Source: Fusobacterium sp. IOR10 (lineage in GTDB: Bacteria > Fusobacteriota > Fusobacteriia > Fusobacteriales > Fusobacteriaceae). From it: a stretch of DNA of 43,574 nt. The position numbers and the translations under genes were made by a program. Below the pieces are notes generated by a model. That model made no database searches, was not told where the DNA came from, and was given only the letters and a program-made list of their open reading frames with translations. The stretch is from the NCBI RefSeq assembly GCF_010367435.1, contig NZ_WJWY01000018.1:1-43574 (forward strand), written 5' to 3'. The first letter of the stretch is position 1. Each line of letters begins with the position of its first letter. Below, piece by piece: positions 16,241 to 24,444 of the stretch.

Positions 16241-18043
16241 ATGAATATAGAAAATTTTAAAATAAATGAATTAAATAGTTTATGTGAAGAACTGAGAAAA
16301 AAAATAATAGATGTTGTTTTAACTAACGGGGGCCATTTGGCCTCTAATTTAGGTGTAGTGGAATTAACAGTAGCTTTAGATAAGGTATTTGATTTTAAAA
16401 AAAACAAAGTTTTATTTGATGTAGGACATCAGTCCTATGTTTATAAATTATTAACTGACAGAGATAAAAATTTTGATACCCTAAGAAAATTAAATGGAAT
16501 AGGACCATTTTTAGATCCTGAGGAAAGTAGCTATGATAATTTTATAAGTGGTCATGCAGGAAGCGCCTTATCTGCAGCGTGTGGCATAGCAGTAGCTAAT
16601 CCAAAGGATAAAGTAATAGTTATAGTTGGAGACGCTTCAATTGCAAATGGGCATTCATTAGAAGCATTAAATAATATGATAAATTTAAAAAATATGATAG
16701 TTATTTTAAATGATAATGACATGTCAATTGGAAAAAGTGTAGGTTGTCTTTCTAAATTTTTTAGCAAAATGATTTTAAGCAAAACTTATTTAACTTTAAG
16801 AAAAGATGTTAAGAACATTACAAATAAAGGAAATGTACGGAAAAAAGTTTATGATATATTAGGGAAAACTGAACATAAAATGAAAAATATATTTTTACCT
16901 GGAAATATTCCTGAAAATATAGGTTTTAAGTATTTTGGAGTTGTAGATGGTCATAATATGGGACAATTAATATCTATATTTCAAGAGGCAAAGGATATGG
17001 AAGGACCTATTTTTATACATGTTAAAACAAAAAAAGGAAAAGGATATTTACCAGCTGAGGAGAATAAAGAAAAATTTCATGGAATAAGTCCTTATAATTC
17101 TAATGGAAATGTTGAAGAATTAACTACATCAAAAATTTTAGGTGAAGAATTATCAAAATATGCAGAAAAAGATGAAGATATTATTGGGATTTCAGCAGGA
17201 ATGGTAAGTGGAACAGGGTTGAAGAATTTTTTTGAGAAATATCCTAAAAGAAGTTTTGATATAGGAATAGCAGAAGGGCATGGGATCACATTTGCAGCTG
17301 GTTTAGCAAAATGTGGTAAAAAGCCCTATTTTGCAATTTATTCAACTTTTTTACAAAGAGGTATAGGCCAACTAATTCATGATGTATCCTTACAAAATTT
17401 ACCAATAAGGCTATGTATTGATAGAGGTGGAATAGTAGGACAAGATGGAAAGACTCATCACGGATTGTATGACATTTCATTTTTATTAAGTATTCCTAAT
17501 TTTATAATACTATCTCCCACAACAAAAAAAGAAATGAGGGAAATGATAAAATTTAGCCTAGATGTTCAGAATCCAATTGCAATAAGATACAATAAAGGAT
17601 TGATTTGTGATAAAGAATATGACTTTAAATTTCAAATTGGAAAATGGAATGAAGTTGTTAAAGGGGATAAATATTTATATATAGCAACTGGAAATATGTT
17701 AGAAGAATTGTTAATGGTTGAAAATGAATTGATTTCAAAAAAAATTAATGGAACAATAGTTAGTGCAGGTTCAATAAAACCATTTGATGAGGAATATATA
17801 AAAGAAGAATTTAACAAGTACGAGCATATTTTTGTTTTAGAAGAGGGATATATAAAAAATGGATTTGGTACTGAAATATTAGATTTTTTAAATGAAAATA
17901 ATATTAATAAAAAAATTCATAAAATAGGAGTAGTTTGTGGTAAAATACCCCATGGAAAAAGAGGGGAACTTTTAGAATTGTGTGAATTAAGAGGGAAAAA
18001 TTTAGTTAAAAATATAGAAGGGAAGATTAATGAATCAAATTAA
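16241..18043 (+). CDS. dxs: 1-deoxy-D-xylulose-5-phosphate synthase
   Basis: DXS condenses pyruvate and glyceraldehyde-3-phosphate to DXP, the first step of the MEP pathway and a precursor for thiazole synthesis. The 600-residue protein has GGHLASNLGVVELTVALD (30-47), FDVGHQSY (59-66), the thiamine-diphosphate motif GDASIANGHSLEALNN (130-145) ending in LNDND, and in the middle domain IAEGHGITFAAGLA and IDRGGIVGQDGKTHHG. Some family residues differ: YVYK replaces the usual YPHK, GHAGSA replaces GHSSTS, and AEGHG replaces AEQHA. The catalytic Glu is retained. AAGGTGG precedes the ATG. It ends 14 bases inside the next gene. IspH, the last pathway enzyme, is at 2311. Confidence 0.88.
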   Translation: MNIENFKINELNSLCEELRKKIIDVVLTNGGHLASNLGVVELTVALDKVFDFKKNKVLFDVGHQSYVYKLLTDRDKNFDTLRKLNGIGPFLDPEESSYDNFISGHAGSALSAACGIAVANPKDKVIVIVGDASIANGHSLEALNNMINLKNMIVILNDNDMSIGKSVGCLSKFFSKMILSKTYLTLRKDVKNITNKGNVRKKVYDILGKTEHKMKNIFLPGNIPENIGFKYFGVVDGHNMGQLISIFQEAKDMEGPIFIHVKTKKGKGYLPAEENKEKFHGISPYNSNGNVEELTTSKILGEELSKYAEKDEDIIGISAGMVSGTGLKNFFEKYPKRSFDIGIAEGHGITFAAGLAKCGKKPYFAIYSTFLQRGIGQLIHDVSLQNLPIRLCIDRGGIVGQDGKTHHGLYDISFLLSIPNFIILSPTTKKEMREMIKFSLDVQNPIAIRYNKGLICDKEYDFKFQIGKWNEVVKGDKYLYIATGNMLEELLMVENELISKKINGTIVSAGSIKPFDEEYIKEEFNKYEHIFVLEEGYIKNGFGTEILDFLNENNINKKIHKIGVVCGKIPHGKRGELLELCELRGKNLVKNIEGKINESN

Positions 18044-18854
18044 CCAAAAAGTATTTAAATTTATAAAAATTCTTATAAATACTAGGGAAGTTAATGAATT
18101 AGAAAAATATGAAGACCAGGGAGTTAAAGTTGCTGCTCATACTTACGATGTATTGAAAATTTCAATAGATGAAATAAAAAAACAGTATGGGACTATAGAT
18201 AATTCATTAAAAGAAATAGATTTATTTTCAATAATTATAGGAGTTATTATTCATGATTTAAGTAAGGGAAGTATAAGAGCAAAATCAGAAATTTTTTCTC
18301 ATTCACAAATGATGTTAAAAAAGCCAGACTATATAGTTAAGGAATCTGAAAATATTTTAAAAGAAGTAGAAGAGAAAACAAATTTTATATTAAAAGATAA
18401 AATAAAAAAACAAATAACTCATATAGTTGTTTCCCATCACGGGAAATGGGGAAAAATATATCCAAGTACAAAGGAAGCTAAAATAGTTCACAGGGCAGAT
18501 ATGTATTCAGCTAAATATCATAGAATAAACCCAATTTCAGCTAATGAAATTTTAGAATTATTAACAAAAGGTTATAATATGGTGGAAGTTAGCCATAAAA
18601 TTAGTTGTACTTTAGGAGTAGTTAAAGATAGATTAAAAAGAGCTAAGATAGAAACTAACTGCAAAAATACAAAACATTTATTAAATTATTATAAAAAGTT
18701 AAAAAAAGTTCCAATAGGAGATGAATTTTTTACAAAACGAGTTAAAGAAACTTCTGAATTAATTTCATCTGTTGAAACAAAGGGATTTAAAACATTGATT
18801 TTAAAAAATGAAGCTTTAAAGTATCTGAGAGATGAAGATGTGTTTGAGGATTAA
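18030..18854 (+). CDS. HD-domain phosphohydrolase with C-terminal helix-turn-helix-like region
   Basis: This 274-residue cytosolic protein shows HD-superfamily metal ligands in order: His37 (AAHTYD), His75-Asp76 (IIHDLSKG), His136-His137 (VVSHHGKWG) and Asp157 (VHRADMYSAKY). Residues about 175-206 (ILELLTKGYNMVEVSHKISC, then TLGVVKDRLKRAKI) read like a helix-turn-helix. That suggests nucleic-acid binding, or a regulator or RNA-processing enzyme in the style of YhaM-type HD proteins. I do not recognise a named family. The ATG lies inside the end of dxs, so it is translationally coupled. tlyA follows after 22 bases. Confidence 0.7.
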   Translation: MNQINQKVFKFIKILINTREVNELEKYEDQGVKVAAHTYDVLKISIDEIKKQYGTIDNSLKEIDLFSIIIGVIIHDLSKGSIRAKSEIFSHSQMMLKKPDYIVKESENILKEVEEKTNFILKDKIKKQITHIVVSHHGKWGKIYPSTKEAKIVHRADMYSAKYHRINPISANEILELLTKGYNMVEVSHKISCTLGVVKDRLKRAKIETNCKNTKHLLNYYKKLKKVPIGDEFFTKRVKETSELISSVETKGFKTLILKNEALKYLRDEDVFED

Positions 18855-18876
18855 TTTAAGAAGACGGGAGAAGTAA

Positions 18877-19686
18877 ATGAAAGAGAGATTAGACGTTCTT
18901 TTAGTAAAAAATGGATTTTGTGAGAATTTAAATATAGCAAAGAGATTTATAATGGCAGGTCAGGTAATAGTCAATGAAATGAAAATAGATAAAGCAGGAA
19001 CAATGATAAAAATATCTGATGATGAGTTAAATATTAGAATAAAAGGTAAAAAATTTCCTTATGTTAGTAGGGGAGGTTTAAAGTTAGAAAAAGCTTTAAA
19101 GGTTTTTAATTTAAATTTTCAAGATAAGGTAATTTTAGATGTTGGGGCATCAACAGGAGGATTTACTCATTGCGCTCTTTTGAATGGAGCTAAACATGTT
19201 TATGCAGTTGATGTTGGAACTAATCAATTAGATTGGAAACTAAGATCTGATAAAAGAGTGACTTCATTGGAAAATACCCATATAAGAGATTTAAAATTAG
19301 AAGATATTGATAATTTAAAAACAGACTATATAGTTATGGATGTTTCTTTTATTTCAATAACAAATATATTTGAACATTTAAAAACATTTTTTTCATCTGA
19401 AACTAAATTAATGGCTTTAATCAAACCTCAGTTTGAAGTTGAAAAATCCATGCTATCTAAAGGTGGTATAGTTAGAGAAAAAGACTATCAGATTTTTGCC
19501 ATAGAAAGAGTAATTAAAGAGGCAAAAAAAAATGGATTGTATTTAGAAAGTTTAGACTATTCTCCTATAAAAGGTGGTAAGGGAAATTCTGAGTACATTT
19601 CAATATTTGGAGTTTTAAAAAAAGAGGCCAATATAAATATTGAAGAAATTGTTAATTCTTGTGAAAATTTAGGGGGAGCTTTATGA
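18877..19686 (+). CDS. tlyA: TlyA-family rRNA 2'-O-methyltransferase
   Basis: TlyA-type enzymes 2'-O-methylate rRNA cytidines (C1920 in 23S and, in some species, C1409 in 16S). The 269-residue product has an N-terminal S4 RNA-binding domain, MKERLDVLLVKNGFCENLN then MAGQVIVNE (1-60). An FtsJ-like methyltransferase follows, with LDVGASTGGFTHCAL (about 87-101), a VDVGTNQLDWKLR motif, and the DVSFIS and IKPQFE segments. Older annotations call the family hemolysin A; RNA methylation is the better supported role. The 3' end overlaps the protease gene as ATGA. Confidence 0.92.
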   Translation: MKERLDVLLVKNGFCENLNIAKRFIMAGQVIVNEMKIDKAGTMIKISDDELNIRIKGKKFPYVSRGGLKLEKALKVFNLNFQDKVILDVGASTGGFTHCALLNGAKHVYAVDVGTNQLDWKLRSDKRVTSLENTHIRDLKLEDIDNLKTDYIVMDVSFISITNIFEHLKTFFSSETKLMALIKPQFEVEKSMLSKGGIVREKDYQIFAIERVIKEAKKNGLYLESLDYSPIKGGKGNSEYISIFGVLKKEANINIEEIVNSCENLGGAL

Positions 19687-20957
19687 AGAAATTTAAAAAG
19701 CTAGTAATAGTGTTATTTATGACTCTATTAACAGTTAATATATCTGCAAAAGAAAAAACTGGATTTATGAGTAATATTAAACAATTAAAAGAAATATCAG
19801 ATATTATGGATATTGTTCAGGAAAATTTTGTTGGAGATAAAGAAATAGATAAAGAAATTCTTATGCAAGGAGCCTTAAGGGGAATGATAGAATCCTTAGA
19901 AGATGCACATTCTAATTATTTTTCAAAGGATGGAATGGAAGATTTGGAAAACCAAATAAATGGAGAATATACTGGGGTAGGAATGATTATTAGAAAGTAT
20001 TCAAATGAACCAGTAACTGTAGAATTGTTAATAGAAGGGACTCCAGCATTTAAAGCTGGAATAAGACCTAATGATAAAATAATGAAAATAGATGGAGAAA
20101 GCACTTATAATATGGAATTAGAAGATGCTTCTAAAAAATTAAAAGGTAAAGTTGGAACTAGCGTAAAACTTATGATTTATAGGGAAAAAGAAAAAAAAGA
20201 AAAAGAAGTTATTTTAAAAAGAGCAAATATAAAATTAGAAAATGTAAAAAGTAAAATGCTAGATAATAAGATAGGTTATATAAAATTAACTCAATTTGGA
20301 ACAGACGTGGATTTGCAAGTTGCTAAAAGCTTGGAAAAACTTCAAGAATCAGGAATGGAAGGATTGATATTTGATCTAAGAAATAATCCTGGTGGGAAAA
20401 TAGATCAAGCTATAAAAATAGGTTCCATGTTTATTAAAGAGGGAGTAATTGTAAGTGAAAGACCTAAAAAAGGTAAAGAGATGTTTTCAGAAAGAGAAGG
20501 AAAATATTATGGAGATTTCCCATTAATAATATTAATAAATGAAGGAAGTGCTTCAGCTTCTGAAATAGTTTCAGGTGCTGTTAGAGACTATAAAAGAGGG
20601 CTATTACTAGGAGAAAAAAGTTATGGAAAGGGAAGTGTTCAAGTTTTAATGCCTTTACCAGATGGAGATGGTATTAAATTAACTATAGCAAAATACTATA
20701 CACCTAATGGAGAAAACATAAATGGAATAGGAATAGAACCAGATATTAAAGTTGAGGAAAAGGATGATTATCTATTCTATGATGGATTAATAACTAACAT
20801 AAATGAAAAATCTCAAGAAAAAAGTAAAGAAAAATTATTAAAAAATTCTGTTGGTGAAAAAGAAGCTAAGGACTTAATATCAAGGGAAGATAAGCAATTA
20901 AAAGCAGCAGAAAAACAAATGTTGAAAATGGTAAAGGATTATAAAAATAAGAAATAA
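19683..20957 (+). CDS. S41-family C-terminal processing protease with PDZ domain
   Basis: This is a periplasmic or membrane-associated serine protease of the CtpA/Prc type, 424 residues long. It starts with a signal peptide (MKKFKKLVIVLFMTLLTVNI, then SAKE). A helical N-domain and PDZ domain (about 90-180, GEYTGVGMII and IEGTPAFKAGIRPNDKIM) follow, then the S41 core with LIFDLRNNPGG (228-238). In GSASASEIVSGA the expected catalytic Ser is 291. The partner Lys is 316 in SYGKGSVQ, 25 residues on, as in E. coli Prc. The last 60 residues are lysine/glutamate-rich. ATGA overlap with tlyA couples translation. The target is unknown. Confidence 0.92.
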   Translation: MKKFKKLVIVLFMTLLTVNISAKEKTGFMSNIKQLKEISDIMDIVQENFVGDKEIDKEILMQGALRGMIESLEDAHSNYFSKDGMEDLENQINGEYTGVGMIIRKYSNEPVTVELLIEGTPAFKAGIRPNDKIMKIDGESTYNMELEDASKKLKGKVGTSVKLMIYREKEKKEKEVILKRANIKLENVKSKMLDNKIGYIKLTQFGTDVDLQVAKSLEKLQESGMEGLIFDLRNNPGGKIDQAIKIGSMFIKEGVIVSERPKKGKEMFSEREGKYYGDFPLIILINEGSASASEIVSGAVRDYKRGLLLGEKSYGKGSVQVLMPLPDGDGIKLTIAKYYTPNGENINGIGIEPDIKVEEKDDYLFYDGLITNINEKSQEKSKEKLLKNSVGEKEAKDLISREDKQLKAAEKQMLKMVKDYKNKK

Positions 20958-20978
20958 AAATAAAAGAAAGGTGGAATT

Positions 20979-21701
20979 ATGCTTTATATAGTAGCAACTC
21001 CAATTGGAAACTTAGAAGATATAACTTTAAGAGCAATAAGAGTTTTAAAAGAAGCAGATTATATTTTTGCAGAGGATACAAGGGTGACAAAAAAACTTTT
21101 AAATCATCTTGAAATTTCAAATACTTTATATAGATACGATGAACATACAAAACAACATCAAGTGGAAAATATTGTTAATTTATTAAAAGATGGTAAAACT
21201 GTTGCTTTAGTAACAGATGCAGGTACTCCTTGTATTTCAGATCCAGGATATGAGGTTGTTGATGAGGCTTTAAAGGAAGGAATTAAAGTAACGCCTATTC
21301 CAGGAGTTAGTGCAATGACTGCAGCAGCATCTGTAGCAGGGGTTTCTATGAGAAGATTCCTTTTTGAAGGTTTTCTTCCTAAAAAAAAGGGAAGACAAAC
21401 ATTACTAAAATCTTTAGCCAATGAGAAAAGAACTATAATGTTTTTTGAATCTCCCCATAGAGTTATGAAAACTCTAAAGGATATAGATAGTTATATTGGT
21501 AATAAAAATATTGTATTAATCAGGGAAATAACTAAAATTTATGAAGAAATAATAAGGGGAACAGCTCAAGAATTGATGGAATCTTTAAAGGATAGAACTT
21601 TAAAAGGTGAGTTTGTTGTAATAATAAGAGGAAACGAACAAGAACCTGTGAAAGAAAGAGTTAATAAATACGTAAATATGAAAGAAGAGGGTGAATATTA
21701 A
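20979..21701 (+). CDS. rsmI: 16S rRNA (cytidine1402-2'-O)-methyltransferase RsmI
   Basis: RsmI adds the 2'-O-methyl of m4Cm1402 in the decoding centre. The 240-residue product has the tetrapyrrole-methylase fold with IVATPIGNLEDITLRA (3-18), FAEDTRVTKKLL (31-42), VTDAGTPCISDPGYEV (80-95) and PIPGVSAMTAA. AAAGGTGG lies before the ATG. The TAA overlaps the rbgA start as TAATG. Confidence 0.96.
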   Translation: MLYIVATPIGNLEDITLRAIRVLKEADYIFAEDTRVTKKLLNHLEISNTLYRYDEHTKQHQVENIVNLLKDGKTVALVTDAGTPCISDPGYEVVDEALKEGIKVTPIPGVSAMTAAASVAGVSMRRFLFEGFLPKKKGRQTLLKSLANEKRTIMFFESPHRVMKTLKDIDSYIGNKNIVLIREITKIYEEIIRGTAQELMESLKDRTLKGEFVVIIRGNEQEPVKERVNKYVNMKEEGEY

Positions 21702-22576
21702 TGGCAATGACAAAGATTAACTGGTATCCAGGTCATATGAAAAAAACCAAGGATATGATGAAGGAAAATATGCCACTAATAGATATAGTTTTAGAGGTAG
21801 TAGATGCAAGAATACCTATTTCAAGTAGAAATCCAGATATTAAGATTTTTTCTAAAAATAAAAAAAGAATAATAGTAATAAATAAATCTGATTTAGTTGA
21901 TAAAAAAGAATTAGCTATTTGGAAAAAATACTTTTTAGAAAATAATGATGCTGATGAAGTATTGGAATTAAGTGCTGAAACAGGTTTTAATATGAAAAAA
22001 TTATTTACTATTATAGATAAGGTAGCTTCTGAAAAAAGAGAGAGACTTATGAAAAAAGGTCTTAGAAAAGTAAATACAAGATTAATGGTGTGTGGAATTC
22101 CAAATGTTGGGAAATCTAAATTAATAAATAAAATTGTTGGGAAAAATACTGCAGGTGTTGGAAATAAGCCTGGATATACAAAGGGTAAACAATGGATAAG
22201 AATCAAAGAAGGGTTAGAATTATTAGATACTCCAGGTATTTTATGGCCTAAATTTGAAGATGATAGAGTTGGATATAATTTAGCTATTTCAGGAGCTATA
22301 AAGGATGAAATTTTACCTGTTGAAGATGTTGCTTGCATTTTTATTGGAAAAATGATATCTTATGGACTAGAAGATAATTTAAAGAAAAAATATAAACTTT
22401 TAGATGAGGATTTTGAGGGTGTTCCAGGAAATGTAATAGAAAAAATTGCCCTAAGAATGAAAATGCTTCAAAAGGGTGATAAATTAAATATACACCAAGC
22501 AACTCATACTTTACTAAGAGATTATAGAAGTGGAAAATTAGGAAGATTTGGTTTAGACAGAGATTTTATACTTTAA
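21701..22576 (+). CDS. rbgA: ribosome biogenesis GTPase RbgA (YlqF)
   Basis: RbgA drives a late step of 50S assembly. It is a circularly permuted GTPase: the G4 motif NKSD (61-64) comes before G1 GIPNVGKSK (132-140), and G3 is DTPG (176-179). The N-terminal INWYPGHMKKTKDMM and DARIPISSRNP, and the C-terminal ANTAR-like tail, match the family at 291 residues. The ATG at 21701 is favoured by GAGGGTG seven bases upstream and the TAATG overlap with rsmI. An alternative ATG two codons later would give the more usual N-terminus. Confidence 0.94.
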   Translation: MAMTKINWYPGHMKKTKDMMKENMPLIDIVLEVVDARIPISSRNPDIKIFSKNKKRIIVINKSDLVDKKELAIWKKYFLENNDADEVLELSAETGFNMKKLFTIIDKVASEKRERLMKKGLRKVNTRLMVCGIPNVGKSKLINKIVGKNTAGVGNKPGYTKGKQWIRIKEGLELLDTPGILWPKFEDDRVGYNLAISGAIKDEILPVEDVACIFIGKMISYGLEDNLKKKYKLLDEDFEGVPGNVIEKIALRMKMLQKGDKLNIHQATHTLLRDYRSGKLGRFGLDRDFIL

Positions 22577-22585
22577 GGAGGAAAG

Positions 22586-23371
22586 ATGAAAAGAGAAATA
22601 CTTGAAAAAATGATAAATCCAATGGATGAAATTGAAGAAAAAGTAGTTAAATTTGTAAGGGATGAAGTTACAAATAGAGGTTTTAAAAAAGTTATTTTAG
22701 GTCTTTCTGGAGGTATAGACTCTGCATTAGTTGCATTTATAGCTACAAAGGCTTTAGGTAAAGAAAATGTTTCCACATTAATGATGCCATATAAAACATC
22801 AAGTCCAGAAAGTTTAGCCCATGGAAAATTAGTTGTAGAAAAACTAGGGGTAAAGACTAAAAAAATAGAAATAACTCCAATGGTAGATGCTTATTTTGAA
22901 ACAGAAAAAGGAGCAACTAGTTTGAGAAAAGGAAATATGATGGCAAGAACTAGAATGGCAGTATTATTTGATAATTCATCTAAAGAAGATGCATTAGTTA
23001 TAGGGACATCAAATAAAACTGAAATTTTATTAGGATATGGGACTCAATATGGAGATACAGCATGTGGAATAAATCCTATAGGAGAATTATTTAAAGCTCA
23101 AGTTTTTGAATTGGCTAAAAGATTAGGGGTTCCAAAAGAACTTATAGAAAAAAAACCAAGTGCAGATTTATGGGAAGGTCAAACTGATGAAGAAGAGTTA
23201 GGCTTTACTTATGATTTAGCTGATGAAATCTTATTTCAAATTTCTATTGAAAGAAAAACAAAGGAAGAATTAGAAGATATGGGATATAGTAAAACTTTAT
23301 TAGATACTATATTTAATAGAATAAAAAGAAATGCTTATAAAAGTAGTATGCCTGCTATAGCAAAGTTGTAA
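22586..23371 (+). CDS. nadE: NH3-dependent NAD+ synthetase
   Basis: NadE amidates nicotinic acid adenine dinucleotide to NAD+ using ATP and ammonia. The 261-residue length lacks the glutaminase domain, so it is the ammonia-dependent type. The PP-loop SGGIDS is at 41-46. NMMARTRMAVLFD, IGTSNKTEILLGYGTQYGD and KKPSADLWEGQTDEEELG are family hallmarks. The ribosome site AAGGAGG is immediately upstream. Confidence 0.95.
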   Translation: MKREILEKMINPMDEIEEKVVKFVRDEVTNRGFKKVILGLSGGIDSALVAFIATKALGKENVSTLMMPYKTSSPESLAHGKLVVEKLGVKTKKIEITPMVDAYFETEKGATSLRKGNMMARTRMAVLFDNSSKEDALVIGTSNKTEILLGYGTQYGDTACGINPIGELFKAQVFELAKRLGVPKELIEKKPSADLWEGQTDEEELGFTYDLADEILFQISIERKTKEELEDMGYSKTLLDTIFNRIKRNAYKSSMPAIAKL

Positions 23372-23396
23372 ATTTAATTTTAAACGGAGGTACTCT

Positions 23397-23768
23397 ATGG
23401 ATAATCAAGAAAAACTTTTAGAAGAATTAGAAGAATTTAAAAAAGAAAAAGATAGAGTAAAAGAAATAGTTGGAAAAATAGGTGGAAAAGATAATATTCA
23501 AAATAAAAGAGTAAATATGTTATTAATTGGAATGATAGCAGCTTTACTATTTGCAGGGGGAGTTTTAAGAAAGATACCTTTAAATGTTACTATGTACTGT
23601 GCTATGATGATAGGTATAGTTAAAATTATATGGCTTCTTTATGAAATGAGCAGAGCAAATCATTTTCAATACTGGATATTAAGTACAATAGAAATAAGGA
23701 TAAATGAAATAAGTGGTAGGATAAAAAGAATTGAAAAATCAATAGAAGAATTAAAAAATGGAGATTAA
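23397..23768 (+). CDS. small membrane protein with flanking coiled coils (unassigned)
   Basis: This 123-residue protein is of unknown family. Residues 1-36 are highly charged and heptad-like (LLEELEEFKKEKDRVKEIV). Two hydrophobic helices lie at about 41-58 and 64-82. The C-terminal 30 residues are again a charged coiled coil (IRINEISGRIKRIEKSIEEL). GGAGG precedes the ATG. It ends the long rightward run, and its stop codon lies in the loop of the terminator hairpin. A membrane scaffold or spacer role is possible; no function can be assigned. Confidence 0.75.
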   Translation: MDNQEKLLEELEEFKKEKDRVKEIVGKIGGKDNIQNKRVNMLLIGMIAALLFAGGVLRKIPLNVTMYCAMMIGIVKIIWLLYEMSRANHFQYWILSTIEIRINEISGRIKRIEKSIEELKNGD

Positions 23769-23782
23769 TCTCCATTTTTTTT
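23758..23782. terminator. bidirectional intrinsic terminator between convergent operons
   Basis: ATGGAGA (23758-23764) pairs with TCTCCAT (23769-23775) around TTAA. T7 follows on the plus strand (23776-23782) and an A-rich run precedes it, giving a U-rich tail on the minus strand. It can stop both the rightward run and the leftward thi operon. The rightward gene's TAA is inside the loop. Confidence 0.85.
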
Positions 23783-23814
23783 GTTGAAATATTACAAAAG
23801 GCAAAACAAAATAT

Positions 23815-24444
23815 TTATTTTAATAGTCTGTAAAGCTCACCAACTTTACTAGAAATACTATTAGCACCAACTATTTCACTAACAAGACAAATTCTTTTAG
23901 CTCCATGATTTTTAATTATATTAATATTATGTTCTTTAATTCCTCCAATGGCAGTATAAGGAATATCTAGATTGTTAACTACAAAATCCAAATATTCTAA
24001 TCCCACAGGGGCAGTTTCTTTAGTAGTTGTAGGGAAAATAGGACCAACTCCAATATAGTCTATATAGGGATTTAAATTAGCTTTTCTACCTTGTTCAGGA
24101 GAATGAGTGGAAAGTCCAATTATTTTATCATCTCCAATAAGTTGCCTAACATATTTAGGGTCAAGATCCTCTTGACCAACATGAACACCATCAGCATCAA
24201 CAAGAAGAGCTATATCAATATGATCATTTACAATAAATAAAACATTATTTTCCTTACAAATTTTTTTTATTTCCAAAGCTTCTTTTAACTTTTCATTTAT
24301 AGATTTATTTTTATCCCGGTATTGAATAATTTTAATTCCACCTTTAATCATTTCTTCAACACATTCTAAATTAGATTTACCATTGGAAAAGTTATCCCCT
24401 GTAATTCCGTAAATACCCTCAGGTATGGGAATTCTATTTCTCAT
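23815..24444 (-). CDS. thiE: thiamine-phosphate synthase ThiE
   Basis: ThiE joins HMP-pyrophosphate and thiazole phosphate to make thiamine monophosphate. The 209-residue TIM barrel has YGITGDNF (12-19), the IIQYRDKNKS pyrimidine-binding strand, VNDHIDIALLVDADGVHVGQEDL, and in the C-terminal part IGLSTHSPEQ and YIGVGPIFPTTTKETAPVGLEYL. AAGGAGG lies just upstream of the ATG at 24444. It overlaps thiF by 11 bases and is last in the operon. Confidence 0.94.
   Translation of the reverse strand: MRNRIPIPEGIYGITGDNFSNGKSNLECVEEMIKGGIKIIQYRDKNKSINEKLKEALEIKKICKENNVLFIVNDHIDIALLVDADGVHVGQEDLDPKYVRQLIGDDKIIGLSTHSPEQGRKANLNPYIDYIGVGPIFPTTTKETAPVGLEYLDFVVNNLDIPYTAIGGIKEHNINIIKNHGAKRICLVSEIVGANSISSKVGELYRLLK

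Noticed and set aside
21733-22338. 201-codon open frame on the minus strand
   Set aside because: It lies entirely inside rbgA, which has full GTPase motifs. Its predicted product is a Ser/Leu/Phe/Ile-rich antisense translation with no ribosome site or family resemblance.
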